DNA of 64,000 bases, from positions 372,001 to 436,000 of the forward strand of contig NZ_VWXD01000001.1 in assembly GCF_011752625.1 (NCBI RefSeq), written 5' to 3'. Positions within the stretch are counted from its first letter, which is position 1, and every line of letters begins with the position of its first letter. Positions 9,074 through 17,153 of this stretch are shown one piece after another. Below the pieces are notes generated by a model. The model did not search any database. It was not told the DNA's origin and worked only from the letters and a program-made list of their open reading frames with translations. Both the position numbers and the translations under genes were made by a program. This stretch comes from Candidatus Pantoea formicae (GTDB lineage: Bacteria > Pseudomonadota > Gammaproteobacteria > Enterobacterales > Enterobacteriaceae).

Positions 9074-9831
9074 AAGGACTTGAACGATTTGCTGAGCACT
9101 TTAAAAATTGGCAGGAGCATTATGTACTGATTGGTGGTGTTGCTTCTAGCCTTTCAATGGATGAGGTGGGTTTAGGTTTTCGTGCAACTAAAGACCTTGA
9201 TATTGTCCTGGTGGTAGAAGTTTTATCCGCAGAATTCGTCTCACATTTTTGGGATTTTATTAAAGAAGGCAACTATGAAATTCGCGAAAAGGGTGACCGA
9301 AAACCTAACTGCTACCGTTTCTCTAAGCCGGCTAATACGGACTATCCTTTCCAGCTTGAACTATTTTCAAGGATGCCTGAAGGATTGACGTTAGATGATG
9401 ATGCAACGCTGACTCCAATTCCAGTAGAAGAGAACGTTTCTAGCCTTTCCGCGATTCTACTCGATGAGGATTATTATAAATTCTTAATGGAAGGTAGAAA
9501 TTATGCTGAAGAAAGTGGCCTTACCTTCATTAATGCTGATAGGCTTATCCCCTTTAAAGCTAAGGCATGGCTCGATTTATCACATCGAAAGTCTTTGAAT
9601 GAAAAAGTTGATAGTAAAGATGTTAATAAGCACCGGAACGATGTCTTGAGGTTAGTAGGTCTTTTATCTGATACACCAGTGGTGCTACCATTATCTATAT
9701 TTAAGGATATGACTCAGTTCATTGAAAGTTTGACAGGCGAAAATGTCGATCTCAAGGCATTGAATATTAGAGGTTCGTTAGAGGAAATTATTCATCGCTT
9801 AAAAAATGGGTTTGTTCTTCCGGCTACTTAA
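9061..9831 (+). CDS. AbiEii-like nucleotidyltransferase, putative toxin
   Basis: A 256-residue protein with a DNA polymerase beta-type nucleotidyltransferase core. YVLIGGVASSLSM (about 21-33) supplies the GG motif and ATKDLDIVLVV (about 42-52) the metal-binding DxD, with a later acidic strand in FQLELFSRM (about 100-108). AbiEii/MenT toxins of this fold add nucleotides to tRNA acceptor ends and stop translation; that activity here is inference. The GTG start lies inside the 3' end of the preceding gene (13-base overlap). Residues 170-200, KAKAWLDLSHRK then KDVNKHRNDV, match the helical part seen in this superfamily. It is AT-rich like its partner, which suggests acquisition as a pair. Confidence 0.7.
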   Translation: MVEVKGLERFAEHFKNWQEHYVLIGGVASSLSMDEVGLGFRATKDLDIVLVVEVLSAEFVSHFWDFIKEGNYEIREKGDRKPNCYRFSKPANTDYPFQLELFSRMPEGLTLDDDATLTPIPVEENVSSLSAILLDEDYYKFLMEGRNYAEESGLTFINADRLIPFKAKAWLDLSHRKSLNEKVDSKDVNKHRNDVLRLVGLLSDTPVVLPLSIFKDMTQFIESLTGENVDLKALNIRGSLEEIIHRLKNGFVLPAT

Positions 9832-10365
9832 TGTCAATATTCTTCCCATTTATATTCATCAAGGCTAAGCAGGAATGGCACGTAAATGGATTCAAAACAA
9901 GCCATGGAATGTGTTAATGCAATTTTAAGTCGGCCTTACTGGATATTTATATACATCTAAGCACGATTTGTATGCATGCCCACGTCTGAGAGGGTATTTA
10001 CAGTGATCTGCTGAAACACCGTAAGGTCGTTGCTCGCTAATAGCTGCGGATCGAGGCTGGCATGATAAAGATGACGGTAAAGGGAATGCCCATCGCTTAA
10101 CCTTCACCGTGGCGGTTGGTAAAGATAAGCAGGGTATCGCAACTGATATCAAGAATCTCATCCTAAGCCGGAATCAGCGCCATAAAACGTACTAACCACT
10201 GTTGATGAGTAAAAGCATTATAGGCAGCTTATTCCACATTTATGCGGCTTTTTAGTAGAGTTCGATGATATGTTCGGCATCTTTCTCTTGGTTCATGATT
10301 TTACTTACCAAAATGCGGATGGCAACATCCTGGAAAGAAATAGCTAAGGAACAAGGCACATCAAA
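9832..10365. other. Non-coding spacer with degenerate sequence
   Basis: No gene with start, Shine-Dalgarno and convincing protein is visible. The stretch 9925-10200 changes to a higher GC content and contains one stop-to-stop plus-strand frame (10025-10195) that looks like the tail of a decayed gene. The remainder holds the promoter region of the Nudix gene, which I could not define. Confidence 0.45.
10025..10195 (+). pseudogene. Possible remnant of a cold-shock-domain-like protein
   Basis: A 56-codon stop-to-stop frame without a start codon near its beginning. Its end, LTFTVAVGKDKQGIATDI, resembles the last strand of cold-shock-like domains in which DKQG precedes an alternating hydrophobic strand. 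There is no RNP1 or RNP2 motif upstream. Identity is very uncertain. Confidence 0.2.
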
Positions 10366-10824
10366 ATGAGAACACGGTCATCGGCACGGTTACTTATCAT
10401 TGATCCTCAGCAGCACATACTGTTATTTCGTTTCAGTCATCAAGGCGATGCTTTGGACGGACAGCGCTATTGGGCTACGCCCGGTGGTGCAGTGGAAGAG
10501 AATGAGAATTGGAAACAGGCAGCCCTTCGCGAATTGTTTGAAGAGACTGGCATTACACGTACAGAATTGGATGATGCGGTGGGTTACCGCGAGTTTGAGA
10601 TGCAATTGCCCAGTGGCGACTGGGTATTAGCGCAGGAGCAATACTTTAAGGTGCATGTGGGCGAGCAGGAGATCGCTACCTCCGGATGGACTGCACATGA
10701 GCGGCGAGTGATGACTGACTTTCGCTGGTGGAACCTGCAACAACTGGAGGATAGTGGGGAACGGTATTTTCCGGAAAATTTAGCGATATTGTTGGGAAAA
10801 GAGACTCATTCTCTCAGAAGTTAA
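10366..10824 (+). CDS. Nudix hydrolase
   Basis: A 152-residue nucleoside-diphosphate-linked hydrolase. A perfect Nudix box runs over residues 41-63: Gly41, Glu47, then RELFEETGI at 55-63, which supplies the Mg2+-binding glutamates. Enzymes of this family hydrolyse nucleotide derivatives such as damaged dNTPs, ADP-ribose or dinucleotide polyphosphates; the substrate here is unknown. A GGCAC stretch lies before the ATG. It is convergent with the acetyltransferase gene 50 bases downstream and has no operon partner. Confidence 0.88.
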   Translation: MRTRSSARLLIIDPQQHILLFRFSHQGDALDGQRYWATPGGAVEENENWKQAALRELFEETGITRTELDDAVGYREFEMQLPSGDWVLAQEQYFKVHVGEQEIATSGWTAHERRVMTDFRWWNLQQLEDSGERYFPENLAILLGKETHSLRS

Positions 10825-10873
10825 CCCTAACAGACGGCAATCATGATCACCGCCTATTAATCATTTCGATGGA

Positions 10874-11341
10874 TTAACCCTGATCTTTCTCGCGGCTATA
10901 AATATCAGGTCGGGTAATGGTCCACGCATAATTCGGGCGATTTACTGGCTCATAGCCAAATTTTTCATAAAGCCAGGGTGCAGTGGTGGTAAACAACATG
11001 ATTCTGCGCAGCTTATTGAATATTGGATGGTCATGAATACACGCCATTAGCGCTCTTCCTAGTCCCTCCCCTTGATGTTCTTCAAGCACATAAACGTCGC
11101 AAAGATAGGCAAAAGTTGCATAGTCTGTTACCAGTCGGGCAAAACCTACTTGTGACTGCTGATGATAAATACCGAAGTTCAGACTGTTTTGCATAGAGGT
11201 GGAGACAGTCTGCAAATCGATGCCTTGAGCCCATGTCGACCGCGTCAGATACTGATGTATTGCCACCACATCCAGCTTTGCGTTGTCTGTACTGATGAGA
11301 TAGTTATTTTGATGCCATTCATGAACCGCAGGAGAAGTCAC
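10874..11341 (-). CDS. GNAT-family N-acetyltransferase
   Basis: A 155-residue acetyltransferase. The acetyl-CoA binding motif A is seen as VYVLEEHQGEGLGRALM (about 88-104), and the C-terminal LYEKFGYEPV is typical of GNAT strand 6-7. The start is a GTG at 11341, supported by GAGG six bases upstream. Substrate unknown; small molecules, antibiotics or protein N-termini are all possible. It is convergent with the Nudix gene. Confidence 0.83.
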   Translation of the reverse strand: MTSPAVHEWHQNNYLISTDNAKLDVVAIHQYLTRSTWAQGIDLQTVSTSMQNSLNFGIYHQQSQVGFARLVTDYATFAYLCDVYVLEEHQGEGLGRALMACIHDHPIFNKLRRIMLFTTTAPWLYEKFGYEPVNRPNYAWTITRPDIYSREKDQG

Positions 11342-11798
11342 TTTTTACCTCAGGAGATGTGCCAGGGATGCATGAATCCTAACATAGAGTTTTAGTTTGA
11401 GTGTATGCGTGCCATTAACGGCCACAGGTATACTTTTTATGTCGCGCTCACTACGATTGCTGTTTAATTGAATATGCATCGGCGGTGTTAGCGCCAGATA
11501 AATATCAATTGTTCATATTTGCTGGTTTATTAATGTTTGTTGATGAGATTTAACATTATTCTGAATGTCCTGACAATCTTTCATTTAAATAAGTAAACAG
11601 TCTCTAAAATATTTTCCTGTGTCTACTTTGATAACTCAATGAATAATCGAGCTATAATTTCATTTCCCTAAGAAAAAACACCGAGTGCATAGTTCCATCA
11701 TGAGAATTGTGACTATGGAATCACCACGTTTTCATCGATTGCCGAGTGTTATCACAATCTTTACATTACCCTGAAACCTCTTTCAGGGAATCATCGTC
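11342..11798. other. 457-base AT-rich intergenic region upstream of the acyltransferase
   Basis: No coding sequence is recognisable. The region is AT-rich, contains an imperfect inverted repeat (TTCCAT near 11693 and ATGGAA near 11715), and ends in a hairpin over the ribosome-binding site of the next gene. A long 5' untranslated leader for that gene is likely. Confidence 0.5.
11769..11789 (+). promoter_or_regulatory. Hairpin covering the acyltransferase ribosome-binding site
   Basis: CCCTGAAA (11769-11776) pairs perfectly with TTTCAGGG (11781-11788) around a 4-base loop. The 3' arm contains AGGGA, the only Shine-Dalgarno-like sequence before the ATG at 11799. Folding of the mRNA would therefore hide the ribosome-binding site. 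Confidence 0.6.
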
Positions 11799-13700
11799 AT
11801 GACTTTCCGCTCTGACATTAACGGGCTACGAGCCTATGCGGTTATGCTGGTCATCCTCTATCACTTTGGCTTTAACCAAGTGAGTGGAGGATTTCTCGGT
11901 GTTGATGTGTTTTTTGTTATTTCTGGCTATTTAATGACGAGCATTATCCTGTCACGACTTAATCATAATAACTTTTCACTGATGGCGTTTTATGCGGCGC
12001 GTTGCAGACGAATTATTCCGCCATTAATGATGCTATGTGCGATATTAATGCTGATGGGCTATTTCCTGATGCCGCCAGAGGAGTATAAGCGTATGGCGGA
12101 GCACGCGGTCTCCAGCCTCAGCTTTATCTCTAATGTGGTCTACTTCAAGCAGGGCGGCTATTTTGATACCGGTGCTGTGTATAAATGGCTGCTGCATACT
12201 TGGTCTTTAAGCGTGGAGTGGCAGTTTTATCTATTATTACCCTTGGCGTTAATGTTCACCGCGCGTTTCCTGCGCCAGCAGTTTGCCTGGGTGATGGGCA
12301 TCGCTGCACTCTTGTCGTTTGGGCTGGTGCTGGCGATGGTTGCTACTGATTTTCATCTCACCGCCACTTATTATTTGTTGCCCACCCGCGCATGGGAAAT
12401 GCTGGTTGGCGGATTAGTGTATCTGGCGCCCAAAACCCGATTGAGCGGTCAAGGGTGGGTTCCGCCAGTGAGTATTTTGGCACTGATACTCTGTGCGCTA
12501 ATGTTGAATGAAAACATCGCGTGGCCCGGCATTATGACGCTGATACCGGTGTTGTTCACCGCGCTGATTCTTCACGCGGGGGTGCAGAACAGTCGATGGT
12601 TAAACCATCGCGTCATGCAGCACATTGGGAAAACGTCTTACTCAATCTATTTATGGCATTGGCCCTTATGGGTGTTCTGGCATCTGGCGGACTGGCCAGT
12701 CACGTTCGTCTGCCAGCTAATCCTAATCCTGCTGTCATTGGCTGCCGGTTGGGCTTCTTACGCTTGGGTTGAGAACAGGCAAAGCGGGTTCAGCCGGAAA
12801 ACAACTATCGCGCTGGGGCAGGCTGCCTTGGCGATACTGTTTGGCGTGACGATCGTAGCCAGAGCCGGAATGCCCGCACGCGCGCCTGCCGTGGTTGCCT
12901 CCATTAATCACTATTCACAGCAACGCTTTGAGCTTGCTAAAAACTGCTTCGTGCTCAGCGGTATCACATCACCACAGTGCGTGTTTGGCGATGCCAGCCA
13001 GGTGAATCTGGTGGTACTGGGCGATAGCCACGCCTCAGCCATGTTGTCCTCGATTGTAGCGAACGCCAGACCGCAGGATGGCGTGGTATTCATCGCGCAG
13101 TCTGGTTGTCCTTCGGTACCGGATATTCAACGCAGCGCCAGCCCTGATTGCGGCGGTTTTGTTAAGACGGCAATGGCCGATATTGAACGTAAATATCCCA
13201 ACGCAGCGGTATTGATCATCAATCGCATGTCGTTTTATCTGCACGGCGAATACGGCAGTGGAAGTAGCGCGCCAACCTACAGCTTCAGGCAGGACGGCAA
13301 TTCCATCGCCGCCTATCAACAGCATTTTGGCGCTGCGGTGAAACAGCTGGCCAGCCATCATCGTGTCTTTATCATGACGCCAGTGCCGGAGTTCGGTTAT
13401 GACGTGATTTATCGTATGTCACGCGATGCGATGCGTGGAAAAGCGTTGTCGATTCAGCAGTCTCGTGACGAGTATCAATCACGTCACCGGGATGCGTTGG
13501 CGATGCTTAAGAATATCGCGGCGCTCTCGCCTGACGTCACCTTGCTGGATGCCACTCAAGGGTTATGTGACAGCAGTTTCTGCTACGGAGCCAGAGAGGA
13601 TGTGCCACTGTATCGCGACGACAACCATCTTTCTGAAGTGGGGAACAAGAGTCTGAGCGGGGTATTTGCGGGTATGTGGGGGATGATTGAGAGGAGGTAA
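11799..13700 (+). CDS. Membrane O-acyltransferase with SGNH domain (OafA/YrhL type)
   Basis: A 633-residue inner-membrane protein that adds or moves acyl groups on a surface polysaccharide, lipopolysaccharide or similar glycan. The first 340 residues form the acyltransferase_3 domain with about ten membrane helices; DINGLRAYAVMLVILYHFG at the start holds the catalytic His, followed by FFVISGYLM and CRRIIPPL. After a linker, a periplasmic SGNH hydrolase-like domain (about 395-633) carries VVLGDSHAS (Asp409, Ser410) and a C-terminal DDNHLSEVG with the Asp/His pair. It stands alone and not in an O-antigen cluster, so it is probably a modification gene gained separately. GC content is close to the core. 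Confidence 0.9.
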   Translation: MTFRSDINGLRAYAVMLVILYHFGFNQVSGGFLGVDVFFVISGYLMTSIILSRLNHNNFSLMAFYAARCRRIIPPLMMLCAILMLMGYFLMPPEEYKRMAEHAVSSLSFISNVVYFKQGGYFDTGAVYKWLLHTWSLSVEWQFYLLLPLALMFTARFLRQQFAWVMGIAALLSFGLVLAMVATDFHLTATYYLLPTRAWEMLVGGLVYLAPKTRLSGQGWVPPVSILALILCALMLNENIAWPGIMTLIPVLFTALILHAGVQNSRWLNHRVMQHIGKTSYSIYLWHWPLWVFWHLADWPVTFVCQLILILLSLAAGWASYAWVENRQSGFSRKTTIALGQAALAILFGVTIVARAGMPARAPAVVASINHYSQQRFELAKNCFVLSGITSPQCVFGDASQVNLVVLGDSHASAMLSSIVANARPQDGVVFIAQSGCPSVPDIQRSASPDCGGFVKTAMADIERKYPNAAVLIINRMSFYLHGEYGSGSSAPTYSFRQDGNSIAAYQQHFGAAVKQLASHHRVFIMTPVPEFGYDVIYRMSRDAMRGKALSIQQSRDEYQSRHRDALAMLKNIAALSPDVTLLDATQGLCDSSFCYGAREDVPLYRDDNHLSEVGNKSLSGVFAGMWGMIERR

Positions 13701-13793
13701 CCCTTTGAAATTCTGAGACAGGATGTCAAAAACGCAGCTTTAACATCCATTGAATTGTGCCAGCCAAACTCGTTTTGCAGTCAATCGCGAATA

Positions 13794-14135
13794 TCAGGCT
13801 GTCAGATCGGTACGATCACCTCGTGGGGTTGGATGGGAGATGACAAGAAATTCAACTGGAAATCCACTGTCGTTCCTGGCCTGATGTTTTAATCCAGGGG
13901 CGATTTCCAGTCCCTGCTGGGCCTTAATCACATGTTTTTCACCTTCCAGTTCCATCGTCAATTCACCCTGCAGTACGAAGAAGAATTGTCTGGAAACAGA
14001 GTGAAAGTGACGTGTCTCACTCGTGCCGGAAGGCATTTTCTCATGAATAATGAGCATGTCCTGGCGATTGACTAAATACCAACCGTCGCAGTTATCACCC
14101 CATTTATAGTGCTCAGCATTCTCTTTAGAAATCAT
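13794..14135 (-). CDS. Cupin-domain protein
   Basis: A 113-residue single-domain cupin. Motif 1 appears as ETRHFHSVSRQFFFVLQGELTM (about 40-61) with the metal-binding histidines and Glu, and motif 2 as the GLEIAPGLKHQARN region (about 75-88). Such small proteins bind a metal and act as isomerases, dioxygenases or sensors; the role is unknown. Its ATG overlaps the stop of the upstream gene as ATGA, so the two are translationally coupled. Confidence 0.8.
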   Translation of the reverse strand: MISKENAEHYKWGDNCDGWYLVNRQDMLIIHEKMPSGTSETRHFHSVSRQFFFVLQGELTMELEGEKHVIKAQQGLEIAPGLKHQARNDSGFPVEFLVISHPTPRGDRTDLTA

Positions 14136-14737
14136 TCTGTTTGCCTTTTATGGTTTATTTCCAGCTCATGTTTTATAGCGCCTAACATTCTGCGCCGGAT
14201 CAGACCGCTACCCGCTCTGATCGCCAGCCAGTAAGCAGCCATCTTACAATGAGTGATTTTATCCGGGCAGTGAATGAACGTTTCTGTAATGAGTTCTGAT
14301 TGGTTGTCATTGATAATATTGACTTGATAGCGCAGCAACAGCTTCGCAGCACCCTGCCGCGCAGGCTGCTGATACTCTTCGGCGTCAGATATCTTTTCCA
14401 GGCCAAAGTCTGCGCGCCAAAACTGTCCTCTTAACCCATAGTAAAGTTCTAAATCAGACGCGTGAAGAAGCGTGAAGGTTTGCAGACCGAATTTATCATC
14501 TTGATTTTTTGGCGCCCGTTTTTGTAGTTTCTGCGGCAACTGTCGCACAGACATCAATGCTCGGATAATAGCATCTTGCCCAAGATCGTATGCCGTGATG
14601 AGCGGCATGATCTTTTCAGGCTCGGTGGTTTTGATTACAGCACTGTGTTTTTCGTGGAACTGAAAATCAGGAAGGTAAAGCGGGGCGCCATTCCAACGGG
14701 CAAGCCTATTTTTTGACACAAAGCCCAGTAACATCAT
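14132..14737 (-). CDS. SRPBCC/START-fold-like protein of unknown function
   Basis: A 201-residue protein. The ATG at 14737 is chosen because GAGGTTAAGG directly precedes it; an ATG 57 bases upstream lacks a ribosome-binding site. The layout recalls a family that I know only as hypothetical: HEKHSAVIKT opening strand, IRALMSVRQLP helix, a GQFWR strand, TETFIHC strand, then YWLAIRAGSGLIRRRML as the long C-terminal helix. This fits an SRPBCC ligand-binding fold. It overlaps the cupin gene by ATGA, so the two proteins probably act together. Confidence 0.65.
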   Translation of the reverse strand: MMLLGFVSKNRLARWNGAPLYLPDFQFHEKHSAVIKTTEPEKIMPLITAYDLGQDAIIRALMSVRQLPQKLQKRAPKNQDDKFGLQTFTLLHASDLELYYGLRGQFWRADFGLEKISDAEEYQQPARQGAAKLLLRYQVNIINDNQSELITETFIHCPDKITHCKMAAYWLAIRAGSGLIRRRMLGAIKHELEINHKRQTE

Positions 14738-15002
14738 CCTTAACCTCAACTTAGGGTATTTATGCAGAGTCCGATGCGTGCTGCACGTGCTCATTAAGAT
14801 AGTCAGGACGTCGCTATTATTGCTTGGCTTCGAATGCTATCAGGTTCGATGTTTGGTGCGTAGTAGGGGGCGGGTATGGGCATTGTTTGATAACTGCGAA
14901 ATAGCACTTCGTTGATGTCCGCTGTGTGCCAGAAGCGGAAGTAGCTAATTTCATGTTAAGTTGATGCTCAGGGATCCAATCAAAAGCTAAGAAGGGGTTC
15001 AT
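14738..15002. repeat. Intergenic region with a dispersed-repeat fragment
   Basis: Around 14913-14950 the sequence GATGTCCGCTGTGTGCCAGA and the following AGCGGA match the inner part of the repeats at 17047 and 17722, where the corresponding text is GATGTCTGCTCTGTGCCAGA. No coding sequence is supported here apart from the Shine-Dalgarno of the next gene. Confidence 0.5.
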
Positions 15003-15266
15003 ATGTCATCACAATCTAAACAATTAGTTAAAGTCATAGCTGATATAGCCATCGCACTCGAATTTACCGACGAGACTCTAATTAATCCTGATGTGGCCAT
15101 TGAGATGCAGGAGAGTATTGCAGGAACTCTTCAGTCCCTTGATGGAGTTGACCGAAAAAATATAGCGAATGTCTTTGAATGTATATCGACTCTTTACAAT
15201 GGAAAAATTGCTGATTACGTCAGGTCTCTTCCTGCCAATTATGGTATCAAGGAAGGAAATGATTAA
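15003..15266 (+). CDS. Small hypothetical protein (87 residues)
   Basis: An ATG with AAGGGG eight bases upstream opens a clean 87-codon frame. The product is acidic, mostly helical and without signal peptide or membrane segment. I do not recognise it. Its size, position next to an insertion sequence and an accessory neighbourhood would suit a small cargo or immunity-type protein, but no partner gene is present. The IS begins 24 bases after the stop. Confidence 0.55.
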   Translation: MSSQSKQLVKVIADIAIALEFTDETLINPDVAIEMQESIAGTLQSLDGVDRKNIANVFECISTLYNGKIADYVRSLPANYGIKEGND

Positions 15267-15286
15267 TTATTGCGAGGTCCGGTGTT

Positions 15287-17050
15287 CGCTCAGGCTGTGT
15301 GAAAACTCCTGATCACTTTTTGGTCTAAGCGATGGTTTCATATGATCAACCATTCTTGATAAACCCATGCAACGGACTGAATTTTTCATTAAAATTAAAA
15401 ACATACAAATGAATACTGCGGATACCGACATGGCCAATCACATTCAAGGACAAGGCAGGCTTCAGGTGACATTGCTCCCTGACGCACTGGATGATTTTGT
15501 CACTGAAGATAACCCCGTCAGAGTGGTTGATATCTTTGTTGATGGACTAAAGCTCGATTCTCTTGGTTTCAGAAGAGTTGATGCAAAGCGAACCGGACGG
15601 CCCGGATATCACCCTGCCACTCTACTGAAATTGTACATTTACGGATATCTCAACCGAATTCAGTCCTCCCGTAGACTGGAAAAAGAGGCCCATCGGAACG
15701 TTGAACTGATGTGGTTACTTGAACGATTAACGCCTGATTTCAAAACCATTGCAGACTTCAGAAAAGATAACGGTGAAGGTATCAGGAATGCCTGTCGGGC
15801 TTTTATTGGCCTGTGTCGGCAAATGCAAATGTTCACTGATGTCGTTGTAGCCATCGACGGTAGCAAATTTAAAGCAGTTAATAGCAAACCCAATAACTTC
15901 ACATCCCAGAAAGCCAAAGACCATATTGAGCGCGTTGAGCAAAGTATTACTTATTATTTAAATAAGCTGGATGAAGCCGACAAGAATGCTGAGCCCGATG
16001 CAAACGATAAGTTAACAGCCACTAAACTGGTCTGGCTAAAAAAGCGTTTACGTGAGCTTCAGGAGATCCAACAAGCCGTCGCACAACAGCCAGATAAACA
16101 ACTCTCTTTAACCGACCCTGACTCCCGGTTGATGAAAACAAATAATATGAATCGGCAAGTTTGCTACAACGTTCAGACAGCTGTGGATACGAAGAACCAT
16201 TTGATTGTTGCGCATGAAGTCACCAACACAACAGATAACGGGCAACTTGGTTCAGTAGCAACACTGGCTCAGAAAGCTGTTGGCCGGAAGGACATAACAG
16301 TACTTGCCGACAAAGGGTATTACAGTCGCAGTGATATTAAAACGGTTCTGGATAGCGGAGCCGTGGCGTTAGTGCCAAAAGGAGATACCTCTGGCGCTGA
16401 ACGTAAGGGGCTCTATAATCGCTCAATGTTCAGATATAACAGGGAAAAAGATGTTTATGTATGCCCAATGGGCAATGAGCTTCAGAATCGATTTACATCA
16501 ATAGAGGACGGACTGGAGCAACAGTTGTACTTTAACAATATTGCCTGTCGCGATTGCAGTCAGCGTTCCAGGTGCACTACATCGAAACGCGAACCAAGGC
16601 GTATACGGCGTTGGGTTCATGAAGCTGAAATGGAAGAAATGCATGCGAGGCTTGAGTCATTTCCTCAGGCGGTAGTCATGCGAAAGCAAACGGTAGAACA
16701 TCCGTTTGGGACAATTAAAATGTGGATGGGTGCAACGCACTTTCTGATGCGGAAATTTAAAAATGTCAGTACGGAAATGAGTCTACATATATTGGCTTAT
16801 AACCTGAAAAGGATGATGTCGATATGGGGTACTACAGGATTGATATTTAAGCTTCAGGAACAATACGGCTAACGGTTCCGGCCGTTTTATCCTCCAGTAA
16901 CAAATATCAGGCTCTTTCCCGCAATAAAAATTTCTGACACACCCGAATAAAATCACAGATTACCTCGTCAACTTGAACAGCTTTCTCAAAACACAGATGA
17001 GAAATATTGTTAGGCTACTTAAAGATATGAGTTTTCACACAGCCTGCGCT
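15287..17050 (+). mobile_element. Complete IS1182-family-type insertion sequence with 4-bp target duplication
   Basis: Perfect 18-bp terminal inverted repeats CAGGCTGTGTGAAAACTC (15291-15308) and its complement (17029-17046) bound a 1,756-bp element holding one transposase gene. The target duplication CGCT flanks it on both sides (15287-15290 and 17047-17050). Joining the flanks restores TTCGCTCACAGCGGACA, a core seen in other dispersed repeats here, so the IS has split a repeat copy. An intact frame and perfect ends suggest a recent, possibly active insertion. Confidence 0.88.
15367..16872 (+). CDS. IS1182-type DDE transposase
   Basis: A 501-residue transposase. The N-terminal DUF772-type helical domain includes the RPGYHPATLLKLYIYGY region (about 79-95). 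The DDE catalytic core shows VVVAIDGSKF (first Asp, about 163), VLADKGYY (second Asp, about 317) and RKQTVEHPFGTIK (Glu, about 443). A cysteine cluster, CRDCSQRSRCT, lies between the last two. A coiled segment (about 190-250) is inserted in the core. The family start is usually near MANHIQGQ, so initiation at the ATG at 15430 is also possible; no clear Shine-Dalgarno decides it. The gene is intact. Confidence 0.9.
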   Translation: MQRTEFFIKIKNIQMNTADTDMANHIQGQGRLQVTLLPDALDDFVTEDNPVRVVDIFVDGLKLDSLGFRRVDAKRTGRPGYHPATLLKLYIYGYLNRIQSSRRLEKEAHRNVELMWLLERLTPDFKTIADFRKDNGEGIRNACRAFIGLCRQMQMFTDVVVAIDGSKFKAVNSKPNNFTSQKAKDHIERVEQSITYYLNKLDEADKNAEPDANDKLTATKLVWLKKRLRELQEIQQAVAQQPDKQLSLTDPDSRLMKTNNMNRQVCYNVQTAVDTKNHLIVAHEVTNTTDNGQLGSVATLAQKAVGRKDITVLADKGYYSRSDIKTVLDSGAVALVPKGDTSGAERKGLYNRSMFRYNREKDVYVCPMGNELQNRFTSIEDGLEQQLYFNNIACRDCSQRSRCTTSKREPRRIRRWVHEAEMEEMHARLESFPQAVVMRKQTVEHPFGTIKMWMGATHFLMRKFKNVSTEMSLHILAYNLKRMMSIWGTTGLIFKLQEQYG

Positions 17051-17118
17051 CACAGCGGACATAGGCTGATGTGGATGTCTGCTCTGTGCCAGAAGCGGAC
17101 TTTGCAGACATCACTGTT
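17047..17118. repeat. Dispersed intergenic repeat, right half (split by the IS)
   Basis: Runs from CGCTCACAGCGGACATAGGC through GATGTCTGCTCTGTGCCAGA to GCGGACTTTGCAGACATCA. The same order of short blocks occurs at 17722-17790. Its left end is separated from it by the IS. No open frame uses it. Confidence 0.6.
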
Positions 17119-17153
17119 TTAATTAGAGAATAACAGGTCATAATAGGTGGGCC

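Noticed and set aside
9925..10161. Minus-strand frame of 78 codons in the spacer after the AbiE-like module
   Set aside because: Low-complexity Ser/Pro/Arg-rich product, no Shine-Dalgarno; the plus strand reads better as gene debris.
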